From an uncultured Mycoplasmatota bacterium (GTDB lineage: Bacteria; Bacillota_I; Bacilli_A; RF39; UBA660): 13,660 nt of DNA. Shown piece after piece: positions 13,638 to 13,660 of this stretch. The position numbers and the translations under genes were made by a program. How positions within the stretch are numbered: position 1 is the stretch's first letter; every line of letters begins with the position of its first letter. The notes below the pieces were generated by a model. That model did no database searches and was not told where the DNA came from. It worked only from the letters and a program-made list of their open reading frames with translations. The stretch is taken from assembly GCA_900549285.1 (NCBI GenBank), contig URNW01000024.1, positions 1 to 13,660 on the forward strand. The letters run 5' to 3'.

Positions 13638-13660
13638 GAAAGTTATCATAGATATATGAT

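Noticed and set aside
1..13660. CRISPR array, tRNA or rRNA genes, insertion sequence ends
   Set aside because: I looked for regular direct repeats with spacers, cloverleaf-like segments and transposase genes with terminal inverted repeats, and found none.

Overview
The window is AT-rich DNA (roughly 30% GC by eye) from a low-GC Gram-positive-type bacterium. Evidence for this is strong AGGAGG / GGTGAT ribosome sites, sigma-A-like promoters (TTGACA / TATAAT), U-tailed hairpin terminators, an ftsA-ftsZ pair and a Rel-type ppGpp enzyme. Tryptophan is written TGG and the one TGA reads naturally as a stop, so the standard bacterial code applies, not the Mycoplasma code. A Bacilli/Erysipelotrichia/RF39-like gut lineage is my best guess, from gene style and not from a database match.

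Layout. (1) 3-848 (+) is the 3' part of a surface-type protein gene. The codons at 672-773 have a striking composition (about 51% GC, 15% A, with every variable codon ending in a pyrimidine), which is the signature of a diversity-generating retroelement (DGR) variable region. It is followed by an 11-bp stem-loop and a terminator. No reverse transcriptase or template repeat is in view. (2) 849-1174 has no protein gene. It holds two back-to-back terminators, a well-formed candidate small RNA on the minus strand (about 1053 to 950) with its own promoter, and the divergent promoter of the next gene. (3) 1175-2797 (+) is a five-helix membrane protein of unknown function. (4) 2863-4308 (+) is a short Rel/SpoT homologue with an intact ppGpp hydrolase site but a visibly damaged synthetase site. 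(5) 4399-6726 (+) is the ftsA-ftsZ cell-division operon. (6) 6799-8955 (+) is a two-gene unit of a GT4 glycosyltransferase and a sugar-transfer-associated ATP-grasp protein. (7) 9032-11411 (+) holds a cysteine desulfurase and a rhodanese-less ThiI, a likely 4-thiouridine tRNA pair, each with its own promoter. (8) 11424-12866 (-) is a small UvrD-like helicase, convergent with thiI across a shared terminator. (9) 13069-13521 (-) is a tandem-HTH regulator with a perfect palindromic operator, facing a strong divergent promoter that leaves the right edge.

Most of the window is core housekeeping (stringent response, division, tRNA modification) in small, separately promoted units. Five of the seven clearest promoters lie so close to the start codon that the mRNA leader would be only about 9-14 nt. 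The accessory-looking parts are the two ends: the putative DGR target with its adjacent small RNA on the left, and the HTH regulator with its outward promoter on the right.
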